From the NCBI GenBank assembly GCA_030248295.1, contig JASANH010000850.1:930001-994000 (forward strand): 64,000 nt of DNA, written 5' to 3'. Below the pieces are notes generated by a model that saw only the letters and a program-made list of their open reading frames with translations, ran no database searches and was not told where the DNA came from. Position 1 is the stretch's first letter. Each line of letters begins with the position of its first letter. Both the position numbers and the translations under genes were made by a program. Origin of the DNA: Mesodorylaimus sp. YZB2_4. Lineage: Eukaryota; Nematoda; Enoplea; Dorylaimida; Dorylaimidae. Positions 32,797 to 45,884 of this stretch are shown piece by piece.

Positions 32797-35700
32797 TCAA
32801 GAGGGGGACGTTGAACTGGTCGGCGTCAAGGCGTTCACGTTGCTCATGTGCTGCTGCACGTCCAGCTCGATCAGTGTCAACGTGTACACGCAGTCCGGCT
32901 GCTGCTGTTGCGGCGACTGAGGCGATGCTTCCGAATTGATGTGCAAAAGGAAAGTATCCTCGTTGCAGTAATGCCGTACCATGTCATCGTCCATCCTTAC
33001 AGTAATTCTGCAAGACCAGATCCTCATCGGCATCCGACTCTAGCACAAGCACTCCCACTTACCCTTTCTTGCACTGCTTATAGGCGGCAGTCAGCCGACT
33101 CACATCCACATTGTATTTGTCAGCCACAGCTTTGAACAGGCCGTCGACAGAGGGCGGAATAAGGTGCAGAGGCGTGTATATGACTTCGTCCGGTTTCCGA
33201 ACATAGAGCATCACTGAAACAAGACACCGTCGATAAGCGCCATGGCCTCAGACCAGTCCACTCTTAACCCTTACCCCGATCTGGAGGATAAATTTTCTGG
33301 CGCTTGGCAGGTGGCGATTCGACATCCCCATTTACGCCATCTTCTGGCTTCATATGGTTTGGACTGGAAGTCGTAAAGGCAATGCAGTCAAGTTTTTCAC
33401 CATCACAATGATCTGAACTTACTATGGAACGAGAGCGCCACCTTCCATCGCGTAAAAACTTTCGACCGGTGGGAACTACAAGAGAACCTGGACGTCGTCA
33501 AATGAGGCACAAATGACACGTGATCAGCCATACCCGTTCATAATCCTCAGGCGGAATGAATAAGACGGCCGGTTTTGTCAGATTACTCATGTGATAGAAT
33601 TCGGATCGTTCTTGTAGCTCGTGATATTCTCCATCGCTCTTCTTTCTTCCTAAAATGCCCTAGCTTCTGTATTAATATTCATAAGCGTACTGTAGCCCAG
33701 TTCGCGGTCCGGGTGTAGTGGTCAAGGAAACTAGTGTACCGCTTTCGCGGTTTCTTCAGGTGATACGGTGCGAACTGCTATGGCATAATGTCCAACTCAA
33801 TTGTGGTAAGCCGACCTATGGCCACATAACGTTAGTACAGACCTGGTGGATGGTAGTGACCAGAGGAACGACCACCATGAAATTCCTTCTCAGCCACTAA
33901 CTTTTTGATACTATGCCGATGGTAGGCTGAGGAAATCCGTCAAGCCAAGCCAGCCATGCACCGTGTACAATCCTACATCTCTCACGCCAGCCTACCTTGC
34001 AGTCTCCTTTTCTCATCACGACGTTGCTCGTGCAACATTTTGCGATTAGCGCCCTTGTCGCAGAAAACTTTGATCTGACAGTAGCCTCGATGGAAGGGCA
34101 CGTTCTTGCTGTGGTTCTCGTCGAACGTATCCACTTGTACGTGCAAAGGCAGCCCCTTCACACCTTTCTGATTACTGAAGTCGGTACTCAAACATTGGAC
34201 AGCGATGTTGATCTGAAAGGAGAACGCTACGCTTAGAGCCTGAAAACCAAACAAGGCACGGCAGTCGCTTACTTTGACCGGACTCTCCATCGGATTCCAG
34301 TAGAAGGCGATAGCATTGTGCGCGATTTCCTCCACTGTACCCACGATTCCAGCACTATTCTTCGTGTCCACGTCCATGATACGTTGCTTAGCACTGTGCT
34401 GTCTCGAGTGCCAGAACTGCCAGCACTTGATCTCCTCCTCGTACGGTTTGTCTTCTCGGAATACAGTCATCATTACAGTCTGCAATTCGAAGACTGCATA
34501 ATGGTAGTCGGGCAAAACCCTCCTGTTCACACTTACTCGAACCGTGGTCGACTTGAGAGGTTTCGATGCATCGGGGATGTACTCCAAGGTTACCGTGTAG
34601 AACTGACCTGCAATACGCTCAGTGTCATGCTGGTAATTGTGTGCATTCGTACGGAACTAACATCTACAATGCAAACTTCAAAGGCACCCGTCCCTTTCAG
34701 GCACGATTTCCAGACTGCCCGCTTCGGCAACCAGTCCTTCGTGCTCAAAAACAATGCAACTTAGCAGTGCGTAACTCGTACCAAACTCGCACAATCAATC
34801 ACAATCTGCGACAGGTTTGCATCAAAAAATTGACCCCGCTGGCAGCATGGCGTCCTACTGACACCAATCGAGCCCCTCGGCAAACTATTGGCCAACATCT
34901 ATCAATCACTGACCGTCGGCCAACGAAAACTGGCATACCTTTATTGATGTACGTCATGCGATCGTCCTCTTTTCGGACGCTGGTCGAAATCGGGGCCTCC
35001 AACGTGTATTGAAATCCGACCAGCGAATGTCTAGAAAACAAAAAACAAATATAGGCTAATCGAGTCTCCGAAGCCACCGTGCCACAGATCACGTACAGTT
35101 TAGGAATATGCACCGGTGAATCGCGACTCGACGTGGACACGCCTCGATCAGTGCTGCTGCTAGCCGCCGGTCGACTAACCGACGTCGAATGATAATCGCT
35201 TTTGCCGCTATGATGGCGAAGATGGGTTTGCTGCTGTTGCTGCGCAGCTTGTTGCTGTTGTATCGCTTGCAGCACTAGATCGGCTCCGTAAGGGAACTAC
35301 AAGCAAAGTGAGCACAGTCACGCGTGCTCGTCCCAAGGCCATGTTTGGCTTATCGCCTTTCCCTCTTTTATTATATTCCATGATGGGCCGTGATAAATTC
35401 CGATCCCCACGCTCCTTCGGACAAAGTGCACCGCAAACCCATTTATTATACATATATATGCGTATTCGTTGAAGTATCTAGGCCGACCGATCATATTTGG
35501 CGTATAGATTTCGCGCGCCACCGCCCTTGCCCCACTTTCGGCCCGTAGTATCCAAACGGGCGGAGAGGCTTTTACGTCCGAAAATGAAATTTTTCTACTC
35601 TCGCTCCCTCTCTGCCTACATTGAAATCGGAAATGCGCTCAAATGTGACGATTTGCCTGGATGAGCACAGTAGCGCCGACAAAGACATCCCCAAATTCTT

Positions 35701-38700
35701 TCACTCACTCTTCGTAACATACACTGCGCCGTGCAACTTATGCTTACCACGTCGTGCCCGGGCTCGTGCTTCGGAGTGACCATGATCTCCTGTCCGATCC
35801 CGCTGTCGACCGGTGACGGCATCTCCACACTCATCGGTTTGTAATGCGCTTGACGGTTCAGTCTGCAACACACCTTCGATAAGCCTTGGGCGCGGGACCC
35901 GGGCCCACTCACTTACCTCTCGATCAGCTCTTCTGTACTTTCGTACATGGCTGGTTGCATGGGCCTCATGGCAGCTGCCGTGGCGTAATAATCTCCGGAC
36001 GAGACGGGTGTGTTTCTCTGGTACACGTACTCTTGACCAGCCGCACCCGAGCTGAGGAGGTGGGTGGCGTAAGGAGATGAGAGAATGTGTTGAGTCGGCG
36101 GTAAACCAGTAAGTGATCCGTAAGCAGTGGGGACGCCGGCCGCAGCGGCCACTTGACCCAAATGATCATAGACTCCTCCGGCGGTCACTTGGCTATAAAT
36201 AGCCGCCGCCGATCCGGGAGCCACGGTCGTACCCACACCGTTGCCACCTCGGCCGTACGGGTCCCCGTAGGACTGCACGACGCACATGTTCTTCATCTCC
36301 TGAAACATGGCGGACCGGCTGTGACACTCGCTAAAATCGGAATAACCGAAATCGCTCGCGCTCCCTCTCAGAAAAGCAGTCCTAAATGGGTAGCAACCAA
36401 GCTGTACGCGAAAAAACCGGTTCTAGAAACGGAATTCAGCCCGCGGGTTGGAATTAAGTCTTGAAAAAAGACAAAAGTTTTCCAATCCCTTTCTTCGATT
36501 CCACTGCCAGTCAAAGGGACGCGCGGTTCTTGCGTGCATATTTCGCCGTTCGCATCCAAACGACGAGCGTAATAAAAAGAAATAGTTCGTATGCAACCCT
36601 GCCCACAATCACGAGATTCTTAAAACCGGTCTGGCCTCTATTGTGTATTCACACACTTCTCTAACTCAGTTACGATACGCGCACGCTGAGAATAGTAAAA
36701 CCGTAGAACGAAAGTGCCGAATTTACTACACCAAACCAAAACCTTAGCAAAAGGAAGACACGAAGCCACTTTGGCTGGTGCATCATAATGTGTCCATAGC
36801 CGAACTATCGGCTCAGGCAATCATGCAGCACGTTCGAAATTTCATACCTGTCGAGCCTCATTCACTACCTCGACGGACATCACAGCCAGCTCGTCCAAGC
36901 TTACAGTTCCTAGCTTCGGCGACGACCTGAGCAGATCCTCCTCAACCCCACCAAACCACCTCCCGCTCTCAAATTGGCACCACCCAGGGATACACAACCG
37001 CAGCAACTTCTGAGCAACAGGTGTGACCTACAGGCCCCGTCTGACTCCGAGCAAACCAGTTTCAGAGAAGTGAAAATCGAGACCAATTCTTTCTGAAAAT
37101 CCTCCCAGCTTTGTTCCACCACAGATTAGGTCTCTGGAGATCAAAGCGCGTACCCTCCCCAGCCCATCATTTACAGTGAGTCACAAAACTTGGTTTCAAG
37201 GACGCTCTGCCCCAGCCCTAGGGACCGTCCTTGCACACTATCCTGATATATTCAGATAAAAACGAAAAGATGCTGCCCGAGGGGCAAACTTAGAAAACTT
37301 GTCACGGCATTAGTAAAACTCCTAAACATACGCTCTGCAATCCAAAACAGGCCCGCACAGATATATTTCCAGTCCTGGGATCGGGAACTCTAATGCAGGT
37401 GAAGTGCAAACAGGCGTGACTATCTTTATGGGGCAGGGTGCTTACCTGCAGAACACTGGCTCCTTGCAGATCTTGGTCTTTCGGACTCATATGCTGGCCG
37501 GCCAAGGTGCCCTCGGTGGGACTGTTGTGTTGCAATGGTGGCACGTGTTTGATAACTTCCACGTGCTGAGGATGCATAACGATGGGGGTTGAACACACGC
37601 CATCGTGGCTTGAATGCACGACGATGGTCGACGTTTGGCCGGAGTCGGAGGACGATGGTTGGCCGCCGTCGCCACCCCCGTGATGATGGGGATACTCCAT
37701 TTTTAGTCCTTCGATAACACTAGTGCTTGGCGCTAAGCGAACAACACCACCGGTAGCGAAAGCAGTGGCCAACACTCCAGCAGTGGGTCCAGATTTGGTA
37801 ATGTTCCCTTTTCCACTCTTCACCGGCGATGGCGAAGTGCGTTTGTGTCTGGCCGTATGATTGGGACGAATGAAATGAACCTCGCCGTTGCCTTCAGTGT
37901 CTTCGACCAAGCCGCCCAATAGGATTGCCCGTGGCGCTTTTGTATCGTCCAAATGATCTTCGCCTCCTTCGCCACCGCTAAAAGAAAAAGAAAATTGCAC
38001 ATAGCGTCGGTGTGACGAATGAAGATAGCGTCCTCTCGGCCCGACCCACGCACATACAGTAGCCCCCACTCGCACACCGTCGGCCTAGGAGAGCAGAATG
38101 CTCTTCCTCGCAGGTTCATTTTTGGCCATCTCTGCCCGCCCATCGAGATGAGCGCTTGTGGAAAGTTGGAAAAACGGATGAAATGGGAGGAGAGGACGTT
38201 TTTCGCTTTCCATCGCCCGAACGAAATTTTCGTTTCGATCACAGCTCAACGACTACGACGTCGTGCTACCAACCACTATTTTCCCCAATTCTAAACTTCG
38301 TACACCTCTCATCGTCGACGTCGATGCCCGCGGGCGAACGCGCTCTCGCCAATAACGACGTTTTATCTACTCGCCGCACGAACGTTACGCGCCCATCCAA
38401 ACGTCACTACAGTAAATTCCGCAAAGAATCCTACCCCAACTGCGACACGCATGAATTGGCTTCCATACACGCCCAGGCTTAGGCTCAGCCAAACACGACG
38501 ACTGATAGCTGATACAAGGCCCAGGATTACTGTAACCGCTCTCCCAATACCTATTTCAAATGCATGAAAACTCCCGCGCTGATAAAACCAGCCTCGGTTT
38601 CTCAGGGTGTCAGTGAAATACTAGGCGCTACTGGTTTTCACTTCGCACTCAATCAATTGCCTCAGAGAAACTGGAAGGAGCGGTTCGGGATTACATAGAA

Positions 38701-41700
38701 AACAAGAACGGGTTAGCGAGTGTCTCATTGGAGGTGATATAAAGCTGGTATTCCCGTCGCCGACTAGTTATGGCCAGACACTGTTGTGGTAAACAGCTGA
38801 TCGATCGCGCCGTTATCCCAGGACCTGACCCGATTGACTAACCAAAACTGGTATCGTGGGAGAATCGAAGGCTAGACGAGGACCGGAATCCGAAAAAGGT
38901 ACGAAACTGGCCTTACTAGCCTTCCGGAATCCCCCGCAACATAAAGTCAATAAATATATCTACACCAGTTTCGCGTGTACTCCTATTCTCCATACAAGAA
39001 TGACTTGTAATCGGAACCAGATTATGCGTGACACAAGCGCATTGGCCTCAAACAGAAATCTGGTTCAAGTCCGAGTAAGCGGTGGACTCGGTCAGATAAA
39101 CGGATCACTACTCGTAGAGCACCTAAATGGGCAAAGATCAACGGCCACTCGGATTCGGTATAATAAACCGGGCACAAAAATGAAGCGTAACCAGGCCGAG
39201 CCACTGTGACAATACCAACAGGCTGGTCTCCTTTCGCCTTTCTCCAAAATTTTGAAGACGGATGGCGCATTTTACTTTCAGTGCCCGACTGCCGTACAGG
39301 AACCTAGGCTTTACTCGGACTGACCCGGTAACAGCGAAAGGTGCCTCCCATATTCGTGCACTTATACTTTGTATGCGCGTTTATGGCCAAGTTTTTCGAC
39401 TGCGATGCGCAACGGCGCCGTCGTTTCGTTCGGTAGATACGCACCCACCGCATCGCCGCCGGCATCGGAGCCCAATTTCGAGAGATACTAATACACCGCC
39501 TGCCTATATGGCCATTATTCGCGCCCGAATCATCGCTGTACGACTGCACTCCACAATCAACGCTGATGCTTCGAAAATTGTTCCTTTTTTGCAATTCGCT
39601 CGTCAACTACGTTCAGTCAGCCGAAAATCAAGCGTCCTCCGCCAATATCCAAACGCCGACGCAACTGAGCGTGTACACTGTTCTCGACTAGAACGCACTG
39701 ACATCGACATGTATCTTTTTTCAACCAATTCGCTTTCCTCCCTCTTTTCGACAACGCCCTTCCCTTCCACACAACCGCCATCCCTCCACATCATCTCTTT
39801 CAATGCACAGGACCTCACGATGAGTCGAGAAAGTTATTGTCGATTAGTTCCTGAAAAATTTGCAAACATTCCTGCCCAACTGATCGGGTCTTCCTATCAT
39901 CGAATTTGCCTATACTCTGGGAAGCAGCTGCTCACCCACAGTCACCAGCTGGCGCTAAGATGACTGAACTGAGGACAAGACACGACGAGGGAAGTCGCTC
40001 CACGACCTAACCACCTCAACTATAGGTAGCTGCACGTCACAGGTAGGACATGAGTGATGAACATCGCCTACACTGCAAAAACCATTGTATACTGCCCTCT
40101 CATTACTGCTGCACCTACTTGCGCCGTAACCATACCATTCTGAGCACGGCCTATCCAAAACTCCTTCGTTGCCAGATGGAACTAGGAGCATGGACCTTTT
40201 TGGAGACTGACATTCCTAACCATAATGATGTTTCGTCACGCGGAAAAGAAGACGAAGACGAAAAGGTCTTTTCACCAGCGAGGAAGAATACCTACGCTCA
40301 AGGTCTCTGTACATTCGGAATGACGGAAACAGTCATTCGAACTTGCATAGTGTCCTTCTCGTCAGCCTACGATCGAGGCGGGCCTAAGTGAATGCGGTCG
40401 AAACCACTGTAAGCCGATGGTATAGTACGTGGGTCTTGCCTTCTTGCAATTGCATCCATCCAACAGCAATGAGGAAGAAGAACGAGCGGAGGGCGACTCG
40501 GCTTAACCACAACTACAGAAGCTATAAATCAAAACTAATACCTACGCGCATGATCATCTGGCACGCAATAGGACTGCAACTAGCGCTTTCTCAATCGCGA
40601 AATGACCAAAAACAGACCAGTCTCCTCTCCCAAACATAGGTTTTCACATTTAATCTAGCCCCAGATCATCTACGAAACTAACCTCCACAAGCCCAAAAAA
40701 AAGCCACTAACCTCCACAAGACCTTCGTGTCTTGGCCAGTGAAAGCAGATGAATCGGGCGAAACAGCGTCTTCTGCACGACCGCGCGGTTGAATACGGTA
40801 ATCTGCGGCTTCCTGTTGGTCAGCGGCTTCGCTTGGCAGGTGATCAAAACCGAAATGTCGATCCTGCAATGTCAAAGGCAAGAGCACGTTATTGCACCGA
40901 CACTCGCAGGTGCAATGCAAGGCATAATCATAGTGGCATGAGGGAGGTTCTTCAAAGAACCGCCTGCTCATAAACAGAGTCGGGTGACAAGGAGCCGAAA
41001 TACCAGCACTGCGGGCAGATTACGGACCATTTTCAACAAAACCCTCTTTCAGTGCCAACAATTTCTCTGTCCTTCTCTACGAATCGGGTGGTCTCGGTTG
41101 GGCGAGCGCATTGTGCGGACACCCTCGGGGACACGGTCGGCGGCCCAAACTGCCTAATGTTAAATAGCGAGAGCCCAATGCGTGTATGAACGTTTATGGA
41201 AAACTGTCCCATTCCAATATCCGCCTTGCCCAAAATGCCCAATTGACGCTTACTGAAAACATCCAACACCGAACCCAGCCATATTTCACGGGTCCCACCT
41301 GCAACAGCTGTCTCAAAATGGTTGCATTCGCTGCCCAACATCGCCTTATCTGCGCCCTTCCCCATCGAATGCCCTTGAACCTACGCCTTAGAAAAAACCG
41401 GGCCCCATGTCGTCAGAGCGGCAATCCTTTGGTCTTGAAGCGTTTGACAAAAAATCCATCCCGCCCTGCCGAATCAGGGAGCCCGTCCATCAAAGAACCG
41501 CCTAATTAGCGCGTGATAAAATCTCGGAGCGCACACTGGCAGTAGGAGAGAGGAGTAAGGACACGGGGGTGCTCGTCTTTCGAGTCGCGACGAACCCATT
41601 TTCACCTTTCACTCTCTGCCACTCCTGTACGTACAGTAGCACACAATAGCGCTGCTGTAGCCAAGCCCGGCCAAGAGAAAACGTCCAAGCACAAAGAGGC

Positions 41701-42332
41701 GAATTGAGAGAAAGAGAAAAAGTGTTCTTTACCTTCCACTTGCTATTAGCCGTTCTGGCATCGCTTTCAGCCTCGTCGTCGGCACTTTCGGCGCAGTCCA
41801 TGGTTTTTTCGTGCTCCATCGTGGACGTGGCCGTTGTCGTACGTTCTTCGAGTTCGTGTTGCAGTTGCCGATGATGACGATCGGGAGAGTGAGTTCTCGA
41901 CGTTGTAGAACCACCGTCGATCTCTTCTCGGCCACGAGTTGGCGAACTGTAAATAAAGTGCTCCCACAATGTATCCGAGCAATTCTGACTCGAGCAAACG
42001 GGGGCCCCTAGCGGACTCGCTCTGAAACCTGACGCTGATTCATTCTCAAAATTATAAGGAGCTTGCGCTTGATTGTAGCCAAAGTCCAAAAGTGATGCGA
42101 AACCAGAGCTCGGACGAGCGTGATCGGACCAGCTCAGAAGGGCACCATTTTCCTCTTGCACATTATCAGAAGCACCCGACGATGAAGACAAGTTCGTGGA
42201 AGATCTCGACAGCATTGAGAACGATGATAAGACCAGCGACGATCCTCCGCTACGTTTCATCACTCGAGATCGTTTCAAACTTCTTGGAAAACTAACAGCA
42301 GGAGAAATTGATCTTGATCGTGACTGATTCAT
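32797..42332 (-). CDS. grh: Grainyhead (CP2-family) transcription factor
   Basis: Sequence-specific transcription factor of epidermis and barrier epithelia. Fifteen exons: 42332-41733, 40863-40712, 37977-37446, 36299-35917, 35862-35748, 35296-35097, 35030-34939, 34607-34537, 34479-34273, 34212-33996, 33649-33534, 33475-33423, 33363-33275, 33213-33063, 33007-32797. Phases close to 1062 aa. The N-terminal 600 residues are low complexity (Ser-rich, His/Gly-rich, Gln runs near 605-620) and carry the presumed activation region. The CP2/Grh DNA-binding domain is about 660-895: YTLEAPIST, IKCWQFWHSRQHSAKQRI, NAIAFYWNP, INIAVQCLSTDFSNQKGVKG, HRGYCQIKVFCDKGA. The C-terminal dimerisation domain is about 930-1050 (VMLYVRKPDEVIYTPLH, YCNEDTFLL). 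Two DBD introns (34536-34480, 34272-34213) are open in frame. The link of the first two exons rests on phase only and is the least certain part. Exon 2 has a duplicated splice donor. Confidence 0.92.
37978..40711 (-). other. 2.7-kb grainyhead intron
   Basis: Runs between grh exon 2 and exon 3. It is pyrimidine-rich on the plus strand at about 39700-39810 and contains an opposite-strand open frame of 233 codons (39262-39963) with no recognisable similarity. TACAGTA occurs at 38055 and 38408. It may hold alternative grh promoters, which are common in this gene family; I see no exon to prove it. Confidence 0.5.
40678..40720 (-). repeat. Duplicated 14-nt block containing a splice donor
   Basis: CTAACCTCCACAAG occurs at 40678-40691 and 40707-40720, 29 nt apart. 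On the minus strand each copy reads ...GGAG then GTTAG, so the donor of grh exon 2 (at 40711) exists twice. Use of the downstream copy would add 29 nt and shift the frame. Confidence 0.75.
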
Positions 42333-45300
42333 TTTCGACGAAAATCATTTCTAGCGTATTCCAGAATTTTAAGAAAGTAACATGAAGATACGAATGCCGA
42401 TTGCCAGCCTTCTAGTCGAAGGTCACTTGATGCCACGCAAGTAAACGCCACAAATGCACCTGGTTCAGTCGGGGCAGAGAGGGCCGTCTTTGCGACCCCG
42501 CACAAATGAAGATTGCTGGCCTAAACAACTCTTACTCGGCCTCACTTCGAGTTTGCGCAGGCCAAAACGATGGCCGACGTTTACGCAATTCATCCTAGCA
42601 TTTTTGTTCATTTGCACTTTGTCCATGGATGAAGAAAGGCGGAACGAGCCTTGTGCCTTGCATCATACCCGTGCCCATTTCAATATTCGACATGGAGGCG
42701 GTGTCGATTATTTACTGAGCCGACCTTGCATTAGTTGGCCGCGACTGAGCTTTCAGCGAAGAAGAGTATATTTTGGCCAGCGCACACAAAGTAGGCGCAT
42801 TTTCTCAACAATCAGGAAACGCGCACCATCGGCCAAGGACGTCGGCAGAACATAGGAAAGCACGCCATCGTCGTTAGCCTCAGTCTCGGTTGACTTTTTC
42901 GATTCGAATCGCACGGTTTCCCAGAGTCAGCTTTTAAAATCAAACCAACATCAAAATCTCAAAATCAAACATACGAGGCCCTGTTGTGTGCGTTGTGATC
43001 CCCGTGCCGCGCAGCCCATTATGCAGCGGGACCGTGCCGAAAAATGGACTCAAATCCCTTCGACAAAACTGCGCGAGTTCATTTCTTAAGACTCTTTGAG
43101 CAAATAAAAACAAACCAATTAAATCAGCCTTAATCAGAATCGGCCTCGGTTTGCGTCATGAGTCGCCGAGCCGGACGAGTCAGGTGCGATCGGTTCGATA
43201 TGGGATCACACGCGGAAGCACTTACCCTAATGATTAGTGATCGACCACAATCGACTTGCTGTCGAGTCAGGAGCATTCTGTTGAGTCAGAAGTCGGCCAA
43301 ACTGACTGCCTTTTTGAGCTGGCCAGATTAGAGAGCGATCCAAAAAGGGCGAACGCAACGAGCGGGCAAAAAGAGAGTTGATAGGAGAGACAACAAATTC
43401 CGCTGCTAAGCGCAAAGTTTGTATATGGATGGGGAGTAGATGGAGAAGGATGGCGTTCGAGTGCGAACTCGATTGAGGAATGGAGCGAGGGGCGCGCCTT
43501 GGCGACTAGATTCGTCGGGGTTATTGCGCCGGTCCGAGGCCACTCACTTTGAAGAGAACCTGTCCTGAGAACAGGCTTAGCAGCTCATGAGCGCCGGTTT
43601 CCTAGACCGGAGAGGGACCAGTTGCGCCCGTTTCGGTCCATAATACGCTTCTTCGCCAGGCGCGTTTTGGTAACTGGCCTACTGTATACGTACAAACACG
43701 CCAACGAAATCCGGTCCAGCTTACCGGCCCTGTGGCGAACCAGTCGTCTGGTTACTGGTTATTAGATTTTGACCCTGTTCCTTCTTGGCGCCGCCGCTTT
43801 CGATCGAGTCGTCCGAAGCTCGAAAACCGGATCCGACGACCGGCTCCATAAATCGACAGTTGTCGCAAAACCGGAGTTCCAACTCGCACGCCAAAAGCCG
43901 CCGGTCTCAGCTTGACACCTCGACGCGGACGTGTGGCCCCCCGATAACGCTACTGATGAGAGAAGAGACGAAACCAGTCCAAATGCAGCTATCCAGTTTT
44001 CCAAGGCTGGGGACCGGACCTCGACGGGCCGTGCGACTACAATGACTGCCAGGACGGCTACACTAGTTGGCGACAGCCGGCCTCGGTTACGTGGCCGCAC
44101 AGTAGTACTTACTGTACGTGCGAGTCGCACCCGGCCCCCTTTCAGTTCACCCTGTTTTCTCGTTTCTACCCCGACCAACGCACGATAGGTTTTGTACTCG
44201 TCGTTCAAATACCAGTAGTGCCAACCAATACAAAATGCCACCACCGGCACGCAATCAAAGCCGGCTGTCCCCGACCCGAGTTATTGCATGAAAGTTTTCT
44301 CTGCAAACTGGAAACTTCTCAACGTCAGTCGACCGTTTAGCCCTCCACGACAAGGCCGCGCATACTTGTGCGCTACTCCACTCCACGGACACTGACTCCT
44401 CCATCCAAGGCGCAAATGGCACGGCCTATCCTAGAATGGTATTCGACACATGACCAAGAATGCCGCGAAAGAAGAAACTCGATATTACGGAATTCTAGCA
44501 CTTTTTTAATTCAACCATTCATCCAAAATAACAATACATTTTTCCGAGTACAGTAGAGTATGCGTAATGGGAATTCTGTAGTAGATCGATGGTCAACGAA
44601 GACGTCATTCGCATGCATGGTCGATCCATTGCAGTGCCCCCTTTGCCACCTTTGCTACCTCAATGCACATTGATTACAGCTTCTTGACACTATCAATAAC
44701 AGTAATTTTATGTCTCTAGCTGGTCGCGAGACACACTGTCATGGTGGGGCTCTCTCATGGCTAGAAGGGAAGTTGCACAATCATTCTCAAAACCAGATCA
44801 CTTCCTCAGACCTTGGAGCAACCAGGTTTGCGGTTTGAAAAGTGCTCCTTCATGCTTAAGATTCTTCGTAGCCTTTCTGTCCATTCCTAAAGCATTCGTT
44901 GACATCAGCCAGCAATTGTCATCAAAGCACCGAATCCAGGACCAAACCTGCAACTGCTGTCAGATTTTTCTGAACGAACTCTACAAGAAAGCCTACGGAG
45001 TCTTGGTATTGGAGCGCACCTTTAAGTCACCTGTAAATCAAGCGACTATCTCGAATTTTGTGTGTTTTGCACAATGGAAGCATAAGGACTTACTTGTCGG
45101 AGGAAGATAGGAAAAAAAAGGCATAAAGTTTATGACCAGTAGCGCAGTTTAGGTTTGTGAAAATCCTATTACGCACAGGTATGTGCGACCCGGACGAGAA
45201 TACCAGTGTTACTTGAAAGAGCATGATCATTTCACGGATCTCGTTTCCGCAGATATTACACGTTACAGTAGGGCATGGCATCGGAGATAGGTGACATTTG

Positions 45301-45884
45301 GGCAGCAGTGTCGCGACGAACTCAGACGCGATCTGAGAATAATTCTAGAACCCTTCTCGTTAAAAGGTTACTCTAAGCTCAAGAACTGATTATTTTCCAG
45401 CAGCACTTTGCATTTACAGTATATTCCTAACAGAACAATCTTGGAGTCTGGACTTCCACTCCGAGACGGATTCGCGGCGGCGAATCGTTCTTTGCGCTGA
45501 TAGACCTCTGAATACTTGCTTTAGAACCTTTAGAGGATTCTGTAAGCCTTGAAAAATATTTAGATTTCAAATTTGAGATCAAGTTGTTCCAAGATCTGAG
45601 GAGGAGACCCAGTTGTGAAAATGACTTTGTGCGCGACTTCCCTTCAAATCATAAGAAAGTCGCAAAATGATTGTGCCAGTGTGCATCAGCGAAGAGAATG
45701 GGTCTCGAAATCGTTTGTTCAGAGCGACTCGGAAAGTACAGTATTTTCTAGAGATAATTTAGTAGTCCGATAGCGCGCTCAGACTCATCAGGCGAATCGA
45801 TTTTATTGCAACAAAATACACGAAGACATGTATCGGGTACATTCAATGGCACATGTTACTACAACAAAATTTTTCTAAAGCTGG
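42333..45884. other. 3.5 kb without a recognisable gene
   Basis: Lies upstream of grh and downstream of the fusogen. It contains several chance-like open frames, such as 43762-44250 (-, 162 codons) and 42454-42855 (+), none with family similarity. Short hairpins occur at 43558-43575 and 43595-43611. The heptamer TACTGTA/TACAGTA is frequent (43680, 44110, 44549, 45264, 45737). The region presumably holds the grh promoter. AATAAA on the minus strand at 45807-45802 fits the fusogen 3' end. Confidence 0.5.
45802..45807 (-). terminator. Poly(A) signal of the fusogen gene
   Basis: AATAAA on the minus strand lies 78 nt after the fusogen stop codon, at a normal distance for a short 3' UTR. Confidence 0.6.

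Noticed and set aside
43762..44250. 162-codon minus-strand frame upstream of grh
   Set aside because: Low-complexity translation, overlapping frames on both strands, no similarity; judged a by-product of GC-richer sequence.
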